Positions 1-8,500 of a DNA stretch of 24,046 bases are shown piece by piece. Numbering within the stretch: the stretch's first letter is position 1; each line of letters begins with the position of its first letter. The notes under the pieces are model-generated. The model searched no databases and had not been told where the DNA came from. It saw only the letters and a list, made by a program, of their open reading frames with translations. A program made the position numbers and the translations under genes. Origin of the DNA: an uncultured Bacteroidota bacterium (GTDB lineage: Bacteria; Bacteroidota; Bacteroidia; Chitinophagales; Chitinophagaceae); the NCBI GenBank assembly GCA_946479615.1, contig CAMLGR010000064.1:1-24046 (forward strand). Direction: 5' to 3'.

Positions 1-1
1 C

Positions 2-3000
2 CAGGAATACTTAAAAGAGATCAATGAAGAGATTGCAGCGAATAACAAAGCGGCTGAAGAGCTTCCTTTTAATGACCTGCTGGGTAAGGATGACATTTAC
101 CAGAAAGTAGATAAACTGAAAAAAGATAAGGATAAAAAGATCGAAGAGATCCTGGAACAAATCCTTCCCGAAGCATTTGCAACGGTAAAAGAAGCCTCCC
201 GCCGTTTTAAAGAAAATACAGAAATCGTTTCCACTGCCACTCAACTGGACCGCGACCTGAGCGTTAAAAAAGATTATCTCCGGATCGAGAATGATAAATC
301 CATTTTTAAGAATACATGGACCGCTGCCGGTGGCGAAGTAACCTGGAACATGGTGCACTATGATGTGCAGTTGATCGGTGGCGCCGTATTACATTCCGGT
401 AAGATCGCGGAAATGGCAACCGGTGAAGGTAAAACCCTTGTATCTACCTTACCTGCTTACCTCAATGCATTACCCGGCGAAGGTGTGCATATCGTAACGG
501 TGAATGATTACCTCGCCCGTCGTGACCAGGAATGGAACGGGACTTTATTCGAATGGCTGGGGTTGAAAGTTGACTGTATCGACAAACACCAGCCCAACAG
601 TGAAGAAAGAAGACAAGCCTATCTGGCTGATATTACTTATGGCACCAATAACGAATTTGGTTTTGATTATCTCCGTGACAACATGGTGCACTCTCCCGAA
701 GAAATGGTACAACGTAAACATCATTTTGCCATGGTGGATGAGGTTGATTCCGTGTTGATCGATGATGCGCGGACACCGCTGATCATTTCAGGCCCGGTGC
801 CTAAAGGAGACGATCAGCAATTTCACGTGCATAAACCCAGGATTCTTCAACTGGTACAGGAACAGGAACGTATCGTACGTAATTCACTGAATGAAGCGAA
901 GCGCCTGTTTGAAAAAGGAGAAGATGATCCGAAAGCAGGCGGCTTGCATCTTTACAGGGCTTATCGTGGTTTACCTAAATATGGTCCGCTCATTAAATTC
1001 CTGAGCGAACCAGGTATCAAGGTAAAAATGCAGAAAGCAGAAAATTATTATTTGCAGGACCAGCAACGCAATATGCATATTGTGGACCAGGACCTGCTGT
1101 TTAATATTGATGAAAAACAAAATTCAGTGGATCTGACGGATAAAGGATTGAATGTAATTACCCGTTCCGGAGAAGATCCCGATTTCTTTGTATTACCTGA
1201 TATTGGCGTTAAACTCGCTGAGATCGAAAAGAACAATCTTCCTGCGGATGAAAAACTCCATCAGAAAGAAACGATACTGAATGATTATGCCCAGAAAGCG
1301 GATCGTATTCATACCGTTCAGCAATTATTGAAAGCGTATTCGCTTTTTCAGAAAGATGTTGAATATGTGGTCATGGATGGTGCGATCAAGATCGTGGATG
1401 AACAAACAGGTCGTATTCTCGATGGCCGCCGCTACAGCGATGGTCTTCACCAGGCGATTGAAGCAAAAGAAAATGTAAAGATCGAAGCGGCTACACAAAC
1501 GTATGCCACGATCACCCTGCAGAACTACTTCAGGATGTATCATAAGCTGGCTGGTATGACCGGTACAGCGGAAACAGAAGCTGGTGAGTTGTGGAGCATT
1601 TACAAACTGGATGTGGTCACGATCCCTACCAATATCCCGATGATCCGCGACGATAAACAGGATCTTGTTTATAAAACAAAAAGAGAAAAATACAAATCTG
1701 TTATTGACGAAATAGAGATCTTACGGAATGCAGGCCGGCCGGTGCTGGTAGGTACGACTTCTGTTGAGATCAGTGAATTGCTCGGACGGATGTTGCAGCA
1801 AAAAAAGATCCCGCATAATGTATTGAATGCGAAACAACACTCCAAAGAGGCACAGGTAATTACAGAAGCTGGTTTAGCCGGCGCTGTTACGATCGCTACG
1901 AATATGGCGGGTCGTGGTACGGATATCAAACTCGGACCCGGTGTAAAAGAAGCGGGTGGTTTGGCGATCATTGGTACAGAAAGACATGAAAGCCGTCGGG
2001 TAGACCGCCAGTTGCGGGGCCGGGCCGGCCGCCAGGGCGATCCCGGAACTTCACAGTTTTATGTATCTCTTGAAGATGACCTGATGCGTATGTTCGGTAG
2101 CGAACGTATTGCTTCGCTGATGGACAGGTTGGGTTATAAAGAAGGAGATGTGATCCAGCATAGCATGATCAGTAACAGCATTCAACGGGCGCAAAAGAAA
2201 GTAGAAGAAAATAACTTCGGTATACGTAAACGCCTGCTGGAATATGATGATGTAATGAATAAGCAACGGAATGTTGTGTATGGCAAACGCCAGCATGCGT
2301 TGTTTGGCGAACGCCTGGCGCTTGATATCGATACTGCATTTTATGTTGTAGCGCAGGGATTGATAACAGGCTTCAGGGAACAGGAAGATTATGAGAATTT
2401 CAGGATGGCCTGTATCACCAACTTTGGTTTGGATACTAAAATTGAAGAAGAAGAATTTAAAAGAGGTGATCTGAATACGGTTATTGAAAAATTATATGCA
2501 GAAGCGACCGGGACCTATAATTACCGTAAAGAGGACCTGAAGAAAAATGCGATCCCTGTTTTCAAAAATATACGGCTTACACAGGGAAGTCATATCGAGA
2601 ACGTGGTAGTTCCTTTTACCGATGGCAGGAAAGGTATCAATGTACTGGCTCCATTGGATAAAACGATCAGCAGCAATGGTGCGGAACTGGCTGGCGCGCT
2701 GGAAAAAACGATCACCCTGCTGGTCATCGATGATGCATGGAAAGAACACCTGCGGGCCATGGATGACCTGAAACAAAGTGTGCAAACGGCTTACCTGGAA
2801 CAGAAAGATCCATTGATCATTTATAAAATGGAAGCGTTCAGGCAGTTTGAAAATATGGATTCAGAGGTCAATAAAAACATCGTATCCTTCCTTTCTCATT
2901 CTTCCCTTCCGGCACAGCAAGGTAATGCAGGATTGAAAGAAGGTCGCCAGGAAAAGACTGATTACAGCAAGATGAGAGCGAATAAAGAAGATATTGATGC

Positions 3001-3172
3001 AGCAGGGCAGGATTATGCCGCTAATGAAAGAGATCGTTTTGAACCAGGTGGTGCAGATGTAGCGGTGAAACAGGAGCCTGTTAAAGTAGGTCCCAAGATC
3101 GGGCGCAATGATCCCTGTCCCTGTGGAAGCGGCAAGAAGTATAAGAATTGTCATGGAAAGGATGCCGCATAA
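2..3172 (+). CDS. secA: Preprotein translocase ATPase SecA (5' end outside window)
   Basis: SecA is the cytoplasmic ATPase motor that pushes unfolded preproteins through SecYEG. The reading frame is open from base 2 without a stop, giving 1056 visible residues. The true start lies upstream and probably only some tens of residues are missing (inference from family length). Counting from base 2, Walker A (MATGEGKT) is at residues 138-145 and the DEVD Walker B box at 246-249. The helicase motif GRGTDIKLG and the RQLRGRAGRQGDPG stretch of the second nucleotide-binding fold follow. The C-terminus carries the SecB/ribosome-contacting zinc motif CPCGSGKKYKNCHG with C1039, C1041, C1050 and H1051. An extended segment after the ISGP motif is typical of Bacteroidota SecA. 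The gene ends directly before a strong hairpin terminator, so it is probably last in its transcript. Identity is very secure. Confidence 0.98.
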   Translation, partial: QEYLKEINEEIAANNKAAEELPFNDLLGKDDIYQKVDKLKKDKDKKIEEILEQILPEAFATVKEASRRFKENTEIVSTATQLDRDLSVKKDYLRIENDKSIFKNTWTAAGGEVTWNMVHYDVQLIGGAVLHSGKIAEMATGEGKTLVSTLPAYLNALPGEGVHIVTVNDYLARRDQEWNGTLFEWLGLKVDCIDKHQPNSEERRQAYLADITYGTNNEFGFDYLRDNMVHSPEEMVQRKHHFAMVDEVDSVLIDDARTPLIISGPVPKGDDQQFHVHKPRILQLVQEQERIVRNSLNEAKRLFEKGEDDPKAGGLHLYRAYRGLPKYGPLIKFLSEPGIKVKMQKAENYYLQDQQRNMHIVDQDLLFNIDEKQNSVDLTDKGLNVITRSGEDPDFFVLPDIGVKLAEIEKNNLPADEKLHQKETILNDYAQKADRIHTVQQLLKAYSLFQKDVEYVVMDGAIKIVDEQTGRILDGRRYSDGLHQAIEAKENVKIEAATQTYATITLQNYFRMYHKLAGMTGTAETEAGELWSIYKLDVVTIPTNIPMIRDDKQDLVYKTKREKYKSVIDEIEILRNAGRPVLVGTTSVEISELLGRMLQQKKIPHNVLNAKQHSKEAQVITEAGLAGAVTIATNMAGRGTDIKLGPGVKEAGGLAIIGTERHESRRVDRQLRGRAGRQGDPGTSQFYVSLEDDLMRMFGSERIASLMDRLGYKEGDVIQHSMISNSIQRAQKKVEENNFGIRKRLLEYDDVMNKQRNVVYGKRQHALFGERLALDIDTAFYVVAQGLITGFREQEDYENFRMACITNFGLDTKIEEEEFKRGDLNTVIEKLYAEATGTYNYRKEDLKKNAIPVFKNIRLTQGSHIENVVVPFTDGRKGINVLAPLDKTISSNGAELAGALEKTITLLVIDDAWKEHLRAMDDLKQSVQTAYLEQKDPLIIYKMEAFRQFENMDSEVNKNIVSFLSHSSLPAQQGNAGLKEGRQEKTDYSKMRANKEDIDAAGQDYAANERDRFEPGGADVAVKQEPVKVGPKIGRNDPCPCGSGKKYKNCHGKDAA

Positions 3173-3180
3173 AATATTTC

Positions 3181-3231
3181 AAAATCAATAAAAAAACCCG
3201 CGATTTAACCGCGGTTTTTTTTATTGATTTT
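3181..3231. terminator. Rho-independent terminator after secA
   Basis: Two 22-nt arms (3181-3202 and 3210-3231) pair along their whole length with one C-T mismatch, around a 7-nt loop. The GC core (CCGCG/CGCGG) is flanked by an A run on the left and a T run on the right, so it can terminate transcripts from both strands. It begins 8 nt after the secA stop. Confidence 0.9.
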
Positions 3232-3256
3232 GAGGTTTCATTTTGAAACCTCAAAA
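3228..3256. repeat. 29-nt palindrome P1
   Basis: Perfect 13-bp arms (TTTTGAGGTTTCA and its complement) surround a TTT centre. The same palindrome occurs at 3392-3420, where the centre is AAA so the copy is the exact reverse complement, and inside the ORF6N gene at 3792-3820. P1 overlaps the last bases of the secA terminator stem. Confidence 0.95.
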
Positions 3257-3269
3257 TGCCAGGGCCTTT

Positions 3270-3317
3270 TCTATGTGCAATCTATATTACTATATACGTG
3301 TGTGGTAAAAAACTTAC
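3270..3317 (+). repeat. CTATGTG dispersed repeat, copy R1
   Basis: It begins TCTATGTGCAATCTAT and ends GTGTGGTAAAA...CTTAC. The layout matches copies R2 (3433-3478), R3 (8765-8809) and, inverted, R4 (8842-8886). Internal CTAT words recur at about 10-nt spacing. R1 and R2 are closest to each other; R3 and R4 form a second subtype. Confidence 0.8.
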
Positions 3318-3353
3318 AGCGCTGGGTCTGCTTCGAAAGAACCCACTTAGACA

Positions 3354-3388
3354 TAAAAAAACCCGCGATTCAACTGCGGGTTTTTTAT
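3354..3388. terminator. Terminator hairpin in repeat copy B
   Basis: The stem AAAAAACCCGC pairs perfectly with GCGGGTTTTTT around a short loop. With A and T runs on both sides it should act in both directions. It probably terminates the leftward ORF6N transcript and backs up the secA terminator. Confidence 0.85.
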
Positions 3389-3391
3389 TGC

Positions 3392-3420
3392 TTTTGAGGT
3401 TTCAAAATGAAACCTCAAAA
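3392..3420. repeat. 29-nt palindrome P2
   Basis: The arms are the same 13 bp as P1 but the centre is AAA, making P2 the exact reverse complement of P1. Both copies lie in the same position within their compound unit, so the palindrome centre has flipped relative to its surroundings or mutated symmetrically. Confidence 0.95.
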
Positions 3421-3432
3421 TACCAGGTTTTT

Positions 3433-3478
3433 TCTATGTGCAATCTATGTTACTATATACCTGTGTGGTAAAACTTAC
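3433..3478 (+). repeat. CTATGTG dispersed repeat, copy R2
   Basis: It begins TCTATGTGCAATCTATGTTA and ends TGTGGTAAAACTTAC, differing from R1 at a few positions. It is closer than R1 to the R3/R4 subtype because it keeps CTATGTT. Confidence 0.8.
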
Positions 3479-3485
3479 GGGCTTT

Positions 3486-4001
3486 TTATTCTTTCCTAAA
3501 CCCGATACGTTCCCTGTCTTTCCATGCCTGCTGAAGAGCCTTATCATGCAACAGGCTTTCAATGGCACGGTAGATCAGTTTTAACTGTTCATCATGATCA
3601 GCTACAGTTTGGCGGATCGCTTTGATCTGTTCCGCCAGATCTTTGCAATTCAGCGCGAACTTACGTAATGCAATAAATGCCTTAACAATGGCAATATTCA
3701 TCTCAACGGCTCTTTTACTTTTTAACACACCTGCAAGCATGGCTACACCGTGTTCTGTAAAAGCATAAGGAAGATACCTTGCGCCGCCTTGTTTTGAGGT
3801 TTCATTTTGAAACCTCAAATTATTAAGCTCTTTTTTGGTAAGCCGAAACATAAAATCTTTTGGAAAGCGATTCATATTTCTTTTTACAGCAAGATTCAGG
3901 GACTTGGTAGGAACATCATACAATAAGGCAAGATCCTTATCAAGCATCACTTTAAATCCCCGGATCTCATAAATTTTCTTTTGAATAACGTTTAATTGCA
4001 T
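3486..4001 (-). CDS. ORF6N domain-containing protein
   Basis: The 171-residue protein has an N-terminal ORF6N (KilA-N-related, phage-type) putative DNA-binding domain over about residues 1-90. Recognisable family blocks are the start IYEIRGFKVMLDKDLALLY, the central FPKDFMFRLTKKEL and the hallmark YLPYAFTEHGVAMLAGVL. The remaining third is helical and charged (about 105-171), probably for oligomerisation. Such proteins are common in Bacteroidota chromosomes and phages, and their cellular role is not settled. Residues in RFQNETSK, just before the hallmark block, are encoded by the 29-nt palindrome P3, which also occurs twice downstream of the gene. The gene is monocistronic, convergent with secA, and its promoter region holds short palindromes that could serve autoregulation (inference). 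The family call is firm, the function open. Confidence 0.93.
   Translation of the reverse strand: MQLNVIQKKIYEIRGFKVMLDKDLALLYDVPTKSLNLAVKRNMNRFPKDFMFRLTKKELNNLRFQNETSKQGGARYLPYAFTEHGVAMLAGVLKSKRAVEMNIAIVKAFIALRKFALNCKDLAEQIKAIRQTVADHDEQLKLIYRAIESLLHDKALQQAWKDRERIGFRKE
3792..3820. repeat. 29-nt palindrome P3 inside the ORF6N gene
   Basis: It is identical to P1 over 28 of 29 positions (the last base is T) but lies within coding sequence. On the gene's strand it encodes RFQNETSK and neighbouring residues at a site that varies among ORF6N proteins as I recall them. It sits in frame and does not disrupt the gene. Confidence 0.95.
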
Positions 4002-4012
4002 AAAAAATAATT

Positions 4013-4045
4013 TGTACTAAAAGTACATTCTTGCTATAACGTTAT
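4013..4045 (-). promoter_or_regulatory. Palindromes upstream of the ORF6N gene, candidate operator
   Basis: TGTACT-AAA-AGTACA (4013-4027) is a 6-bp-arm inverted repeat 12 nt upstream of the start codon. ATAACGTTAT (4036-4045) is a perfect 10-bp palindrome just beyond it. On the - strand the first contains TACTTTTA, one mismatch from the Bacteroidota -7 box TAnnTTTG, so a protein bound there could block transcription. A -33 box at the usual spacing is not evident. Function is inferred. Confidence 0.4.
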
Positions 4046-4135
4046 CAGGAGAAAACCAACATGCCTTAATGTTTTATAACGTCACTTATTCTGTATAATC
4101 CTCCTTATTGCCGGTATATTCAACATATTCAAAAT

Positions 4136-4175
4136 ATAAAATCGCCGGGCTTCAATGAATACCCGGCGATTTTAT
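4136..4175. terminator. Terminator of the amidohydrolase operon
   Basis: Perfect 14-bp arms (ATAAAATCGCCGGG and its complement) enclose a 12-nt loop, with A/T runs on both ends. It lies 23 nt beyond the stop codon of the leftward 438-aa gene and is well placed to end that operon. Confidence 0.9.
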
Positions 4176-4198
4176 AGAAATAATTAACCTGTATACAA

Positions 4199-5515
4199 TT
4201 ATTTTATTCCGTATTTGTGTTTATATCTTTCATACATCTGCGTCTGTTTATTCTCAAGACTTACTTTCCTGCCCTGTATGAAAGCTTCTGTAACAATGCT
4301 GGAACGCATATCGAAAATATCACCTTTGCAGATGATGATATTGGCATCTTTTCCCACTTCAATCGACCCTGTACGATCATCAATCCCTAATATCTTAGCG
4401 GCATTCAGGGTCGTTGCTTTCAATGCTTCTTCCTTATCAAGACCGTATGCGATTGCTGTACCAGCATTGAAAGGCAGATTACGCTGACGGGAATTTTCAT
4501 CGTCATCATTAAGTGCAAACAAAACACCTGCTTTTTGTAACATAGCTGGTGTTTTATATGGCTGATCGATATCATCATCTTCGCCTATAGGCAGGTTATG
4601 TTCCTGGCTAAGCACTACCGCAATATTATTTTGCTTCAGCAGGTCAGCGATCTGCCAGCTATCGCTTCCCCCTACAATGACCACATCAAATCCAAATTCT
4701 TTAGAGAAATCGATAGCAATCAGCATTTGCTTTACAATATTGCACTCGACAAAGAATTTTTGCTTCTTCTCGAAAAGTGGTCGCAGGCTCTCGAACTTCA
4801 GGTTGGTTTCCTTGTGTGCTGTTTCTCCCAGGTATCCTTTGGCCTGGCGAAAGAAGTTCTTTACTTCTTCGATCCTGTCCAGCGCCTGCTTTACCGGGTC
4901 TTCTACCTGTTGCTGGCGAAGAGCAAACCCTCCACCACCTCCACGCGGACGTGGCAACAGGTTCGGCATATTAAAATATACACCTACATCAGATTTATAC
5001 ATTGCATCATCAGGACCCCAGGCATCTACCTGTACTACGGTTGAAACGCCCGGCAATAAACCTCCCTGCGGGACAACATTCGCCAGTAAGATCCCATTTG
5101 CCCGTAAAGTGCCTATGATCCTGGAATCTGCGTTGTAGGCAACGATCGAACGGATATTGGTATTATAATCCCCTATTTCGTTAAAATCATTACTTCCCTT
5201 CACTGCATTGCCCCCGATTTCCTTGATCCCTAATTGCGAAGCAGAAATGATCAGCCCGGGATATACATTCTTACCTGCTGCATCAAATACTTTTACATTA
5301 TCTACCGGAATAGGAATACTGGTTCCTACTTCTTCAATCTTTCCATTATTCACTTTGATAGTACCATTACTGATCACCTGCCCATTGCCCACATGAATAC
5401 TGGCATTTTTAATAAATAAAAGACCATTGTACGCCGGCGCCGGGTAAATATCATCCTGTGCCAGGAGTGATGTCGTGGCTAAAAGCGTTGCTATATAAAA
5501 GAATATTTTTTTCAT
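4199..5515 (-). CDS. Exported amidohydrolase-like protein lacking metal ligands
   Basis: The 438-aa protein has a signal peptide (MKKIFFYIATLLATTSLLAQ, cut near residue 20), so it acts outside the cytoplasm. Residues about 30-95 form the beta-rich small domain of COG1228-type amidohydrolases. The end has the matching signature TLNAAKILGIDDRTGSIEVGKDANI in two adjoining parts (about 365-390), the usual C-terminal return to that domain. However, the metal site is gone: where the family has PGLIDxHxH this protein has PGLII followed by S91 and S93, and I see no replacement HxH. It is about the size of a normal amidohydrolase and matches the N-terminal half of its upstream neighbour, including a five-glycine run (G192-196). 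It follows that gene by 11 nt, so they form one operon. It is probably a non-hydrolytic partner or a scaffold (inference). Confidence 0.85.
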   Translation of the reverse strand: MKKIFFYIATLLATTSLLAQDDIYPAPAYNGLLFIKNASIHVGNGQVISNGTIKVNNGKIEEVGTSIPIPVDNVKVFDAAGKNVYPGLIISASQLGIKEIGGNAVKGSNDFNEIGDYNTNIRSIVAYNADSRIIGTLRANGILLANVVPQGGLLPGVSTVVQVDAWGPDDAMYKSDVGVYFNMPNLLPRPRGGGGGFALRQQQVEDPVKQALDRIEEVKNFFRQAKGYLGETAHKETNLKFESLRPLFEKKQKFFVECNIVKQMLIAIDFSKEFGFDVVIVGGSDSWQIADLLKQNNIAVVLSQEHNLPIGEDDDIDQPYKTPAMLQKAGVLFALNDDDENSRQRNLPFNAGTAIAYGLDKEEALKATTLNAAKILGIDDRTGSIEVGKDANIIICKGDIFDMRSSIVTEAFIQGRKVSLENKQTQMYERYKHKYGIK

Positions 5516-5526
5516 TGTTGTGTGAT

Positions 5527-8500
5527 TTACTGGTTGCTGATTGTTTCATCGTCTCCGTCAATGGTCAACAGCCCGGTGGCATGACCATGATCATTACAGG
5601 TAAGTACAGTCTGGTAACTGGGTCTTGCCGGAACAGTACTGCCAGGATTCGTCCTTCCTTCGGTGATCATTTTCTGGATTAAACGATTACGTTCGGCCGA
5701 TATCTGTTTACGCATTTCTTTGTCCTTTTCCCGGTCGAAATAAACCGTACCATCCACGATAGTATAAAGAGACATCGCATAAATGCTAAGCGGGTTATCA
5801 CTCCATAAAACCAGATCAGCATCTTTACCAACTTTGATGCTACCTACTTTATCTTCAACATGCAACGCTTTGGCAGGATTGAGTGTTACCATTTTAAACG
5901 CATCTTCTTCACTCATGCCGCCGTATTTCACACTCTTTGCTGCTTCCTGGTTCAGGCGGCGGGCCATTTCAGGATCGTCGGAGTTGATACAAACATTCAA
6001 ACCCACTGCATTCATGATAGCAGCATTATAGGCGATCGCATCCTGTACTTCCAGTTTATAGGCCCACCAGTCGGAGAAGGTCGATGCATTAGCGCCATGT
6101 TCTTTCATTTTGTCCGCTACTTTATATCCTTCCAGTACGTGTGTGAACGTATTGATCCGGAAACCGAATTTCTCAGCCACCTTCATGGTATAAAGAAGTT
6201 CCGGCTGGATATAGGAATGACAGGTAATAAATCTTTTCCGGTTCATGATCTCTACCAGTGCATCCAGTTCCAGGTCGCGGCGAACCACCATCGGCACCGC
6301 TCCTTTCTTTTTATTGTTTTCTTCAGCCGCTTTTAATTGCTTTTGATAATCGGAAGCACGAGTAAAGGCATCCATCAATACTTCTTCCACTCCCATACGG
6401 GTATCAGGAAAGCGGGTATTACCCTGCGATGCGGCCGTACGTTTTACATTTTCGCCCAATGCAAATTTTATAAACGGATCGGCGCCCTGGAATTTCAGAC
6501 CTTCATCATTCACTCCCCATCGTAGTTTGATAAGTTGTGTTTGTCCGCCGATCGTATTGGCAGATCCATGCAGGATATGAGAAGTGGTAACACCACCGCT
6601 TAGCTGGCGATAGATATTAATATCTTCCGGGTCAAGATTATCACTGATCCGGACTTCCGATGTAACTGATTGTGCCCCTTCATTGATAGAAAAAGCAGCA
6701 ATATGCGAATGCTCATCAATAATACCCGGTGTAAGCTGCTTGCCGGTACCATCTATCACCCTGGCAGCAACATCGGAAAGATTTTTTCCGATCTGTGCGA
6801 TTTTTCCATTCTTTACCAGCACATCCGTATTTTCCAGTTTGCCTTCTTTTTCATTGGTCCATACTGTTGCGTTCTTAACCAGGATCGTTTCCTGTTTAGG
6901 CAATTGTTCATTTCCATACGCTGAAAACGGGTAGGTGACGTTGCCGAGTTTGGGCACCGGTTTTTTCTTTGCCGTATCAGCAGCTGCCTCGGCGGCTTTG
7001 ATAAAAGTAGCTGTCCAGGAAACAGGATTACCGGAAGTATCTACTCCATTTCCCTGCCATATGTCACCGTTATTAACGCCACTCAGACGAATGACCGCAC
7101 CTGTTGACGCAGCACCTTGCCTGCCTGCCCCCGGGCCAGGTGTTCTTTCCGCCGTTGAATCTCTTCTGAATCCGCCGGGTCTTCTGCCGGCTACGGGTGA
7201 AAAACTAAGTTTAACAAGTTTACCATCATAACTGAATTTGCCGGTCAATGTATCCTTACCAACGACATTGGCAACAGCAGCGCTTTTTACATCCAATGTA
7301 TAATTAACAATGCCGGCTGCAGATTTAATAACAAGACCGTATTGCCCTTTTACATCTGTCCACGCATCTCTTTTGACATCATATTTCTCTCCCTGTACCC
7401 AATTCTCAATGATGCTGGTTTTTTCATTAAAAAGATTCCCGGTAGTAATTAAGAAATTAGCCAGCTTGCCTTCTTCGATACTACCTACTTTATCATACAC
7501 TCCCAATAAAGTAGCGGGTGTTTTAGTAAGCGCTTCGAAGGCTTTGTTTTCACTCAATCCATAGTCAATCGCTTTGCGAAGATTGGTCCAGAATTGTTTG
7601 GTATCACGCAGGTCAGCAGCGCTTAAACAAAAAGTGATATTGGCTTTTTCAATCGCACCGGGATTGGTAGGCGCCAGTTCCCATTGTTTCATAACCGACA
7701 GCGATACAAATCTGGCTTCGTTGGGATCATCCACTTCCTGTGGCTGCGGAAAATTCAGGGTGATGATCAACGGCGCTTTGGTAGCTGCTATTTCATTGAT
7801 CCGCTGGTACTCATTGGTACCACCTTTTATGATATACTGAACACCGAATTCATCACCGATCCGGTCGGCCCTGATCTCGCTCCATTTATCAGTGGCTTCA
7901 AATACCTGTGGCAGGTTCTGGTTATCATTCCATGCCTGCAAACTCATATTCAATCCCTCTTTGGCAGGACGTGTTTTATACCAGTTGCCATCGAGATAGG
8001 TCTGTCGCAATAATGCCACGCTACCCATCATCGAAGAAGGATAACTCTGCGTGGAAACGCCTTTACTAAACGAATAATGAGCAGAGGCTTTTTCTTTTAC
8101 AATAACGAGGTTTTCTGTTTTATTGGCCAGCGTTACAAAACTGCCGGTTCCGCGGGCGATGCCATCTTTCTGATGGGTAAGCACGGAGCCAAACCCGATA
8201 TCGCGTAATGATTTCGCCTTATTTTCATCAACTACAAAAAGTGAAGCGGCATTTGTCTCGCTATGAATCGCCTGGTTCCATCCATAAGCTCCTTTTGTAT
8301 TGGAAGTGAATTGCTGGGGAGCAAAAAAACCACCGCCGCCTCCTGTCAGGGCGCGTTGAGGTGTTGCAATGCCATAATCGCTGTAAATATCGATGAGAGA
8401 AGGATAGATAAATTTACCGCTGCAGTTCACCACTACAGCATCTTTCGGAACAGAAATATTAGTTCCGACCGAGACGATCTTCCCGGCGCGGATCAGCAGG

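Larger units (their letters stand above)
3188..3317 (+). repeat. Compound repeat unit, copy A
   Basis: This is the first of two direct copies with starts 165 nt apart. In order the unit contains an A-run/CCCGCG terminator hairpin, a 29-nt palindrome with GAGGTTTCA arms, and a CTATGTG...GTGGTAAAA element. Copy B (3353-3478) follows the same order with scattered substitutions, so they are duplicates and not two chance hairpins. Within the terminator stem, changes in copy B (CGCGG to GCGGG) still pair. Confidence 0.85.
3353..3478 (+). repeat. Compound repeat unit, copy B
   Basis: This is the second direct copy of the terminator, palindrome and CTATGTG unit, and it ends 7 nt before the stop codon of the ORF6N gene on the opposite strand. 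An mRNA reading out of the ORF6N gene would therefore carry this whole unit as its 3' end. The stretch 3173-3485 contains nothing but these two units and 35 nt between them. Confidence 0.85.

Noticed and set aside
3256..3471. 71-codon + strand ORF across the repeat region
   Set aside because: It consists entirely of the duplicated repeat units; its residues LRFQNETSK simply come from palindrome P2. No start signal or domain.
3188..3478. CRISPR-like array from spaced palindromes
   Set aside because: Only two units, each internally composite, with no equal-length unique spacers and no cas genes.
5527..5620. C-terminal frameshift in the 1050-aa protein (odd tail with NDHGH)
   Set aside because: The tail is unusual, but the stop lies 11 nt before the next gene and no alternative frame restores a recognisable family end.
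4598..6336. Antisense ORFs of about 150 codons opposite the amidohydrolase genes
   Set aside because: They overlap genes with clear domains and signal peptides in the opposite frame, have unprotein-like composition and no homology I recognise.
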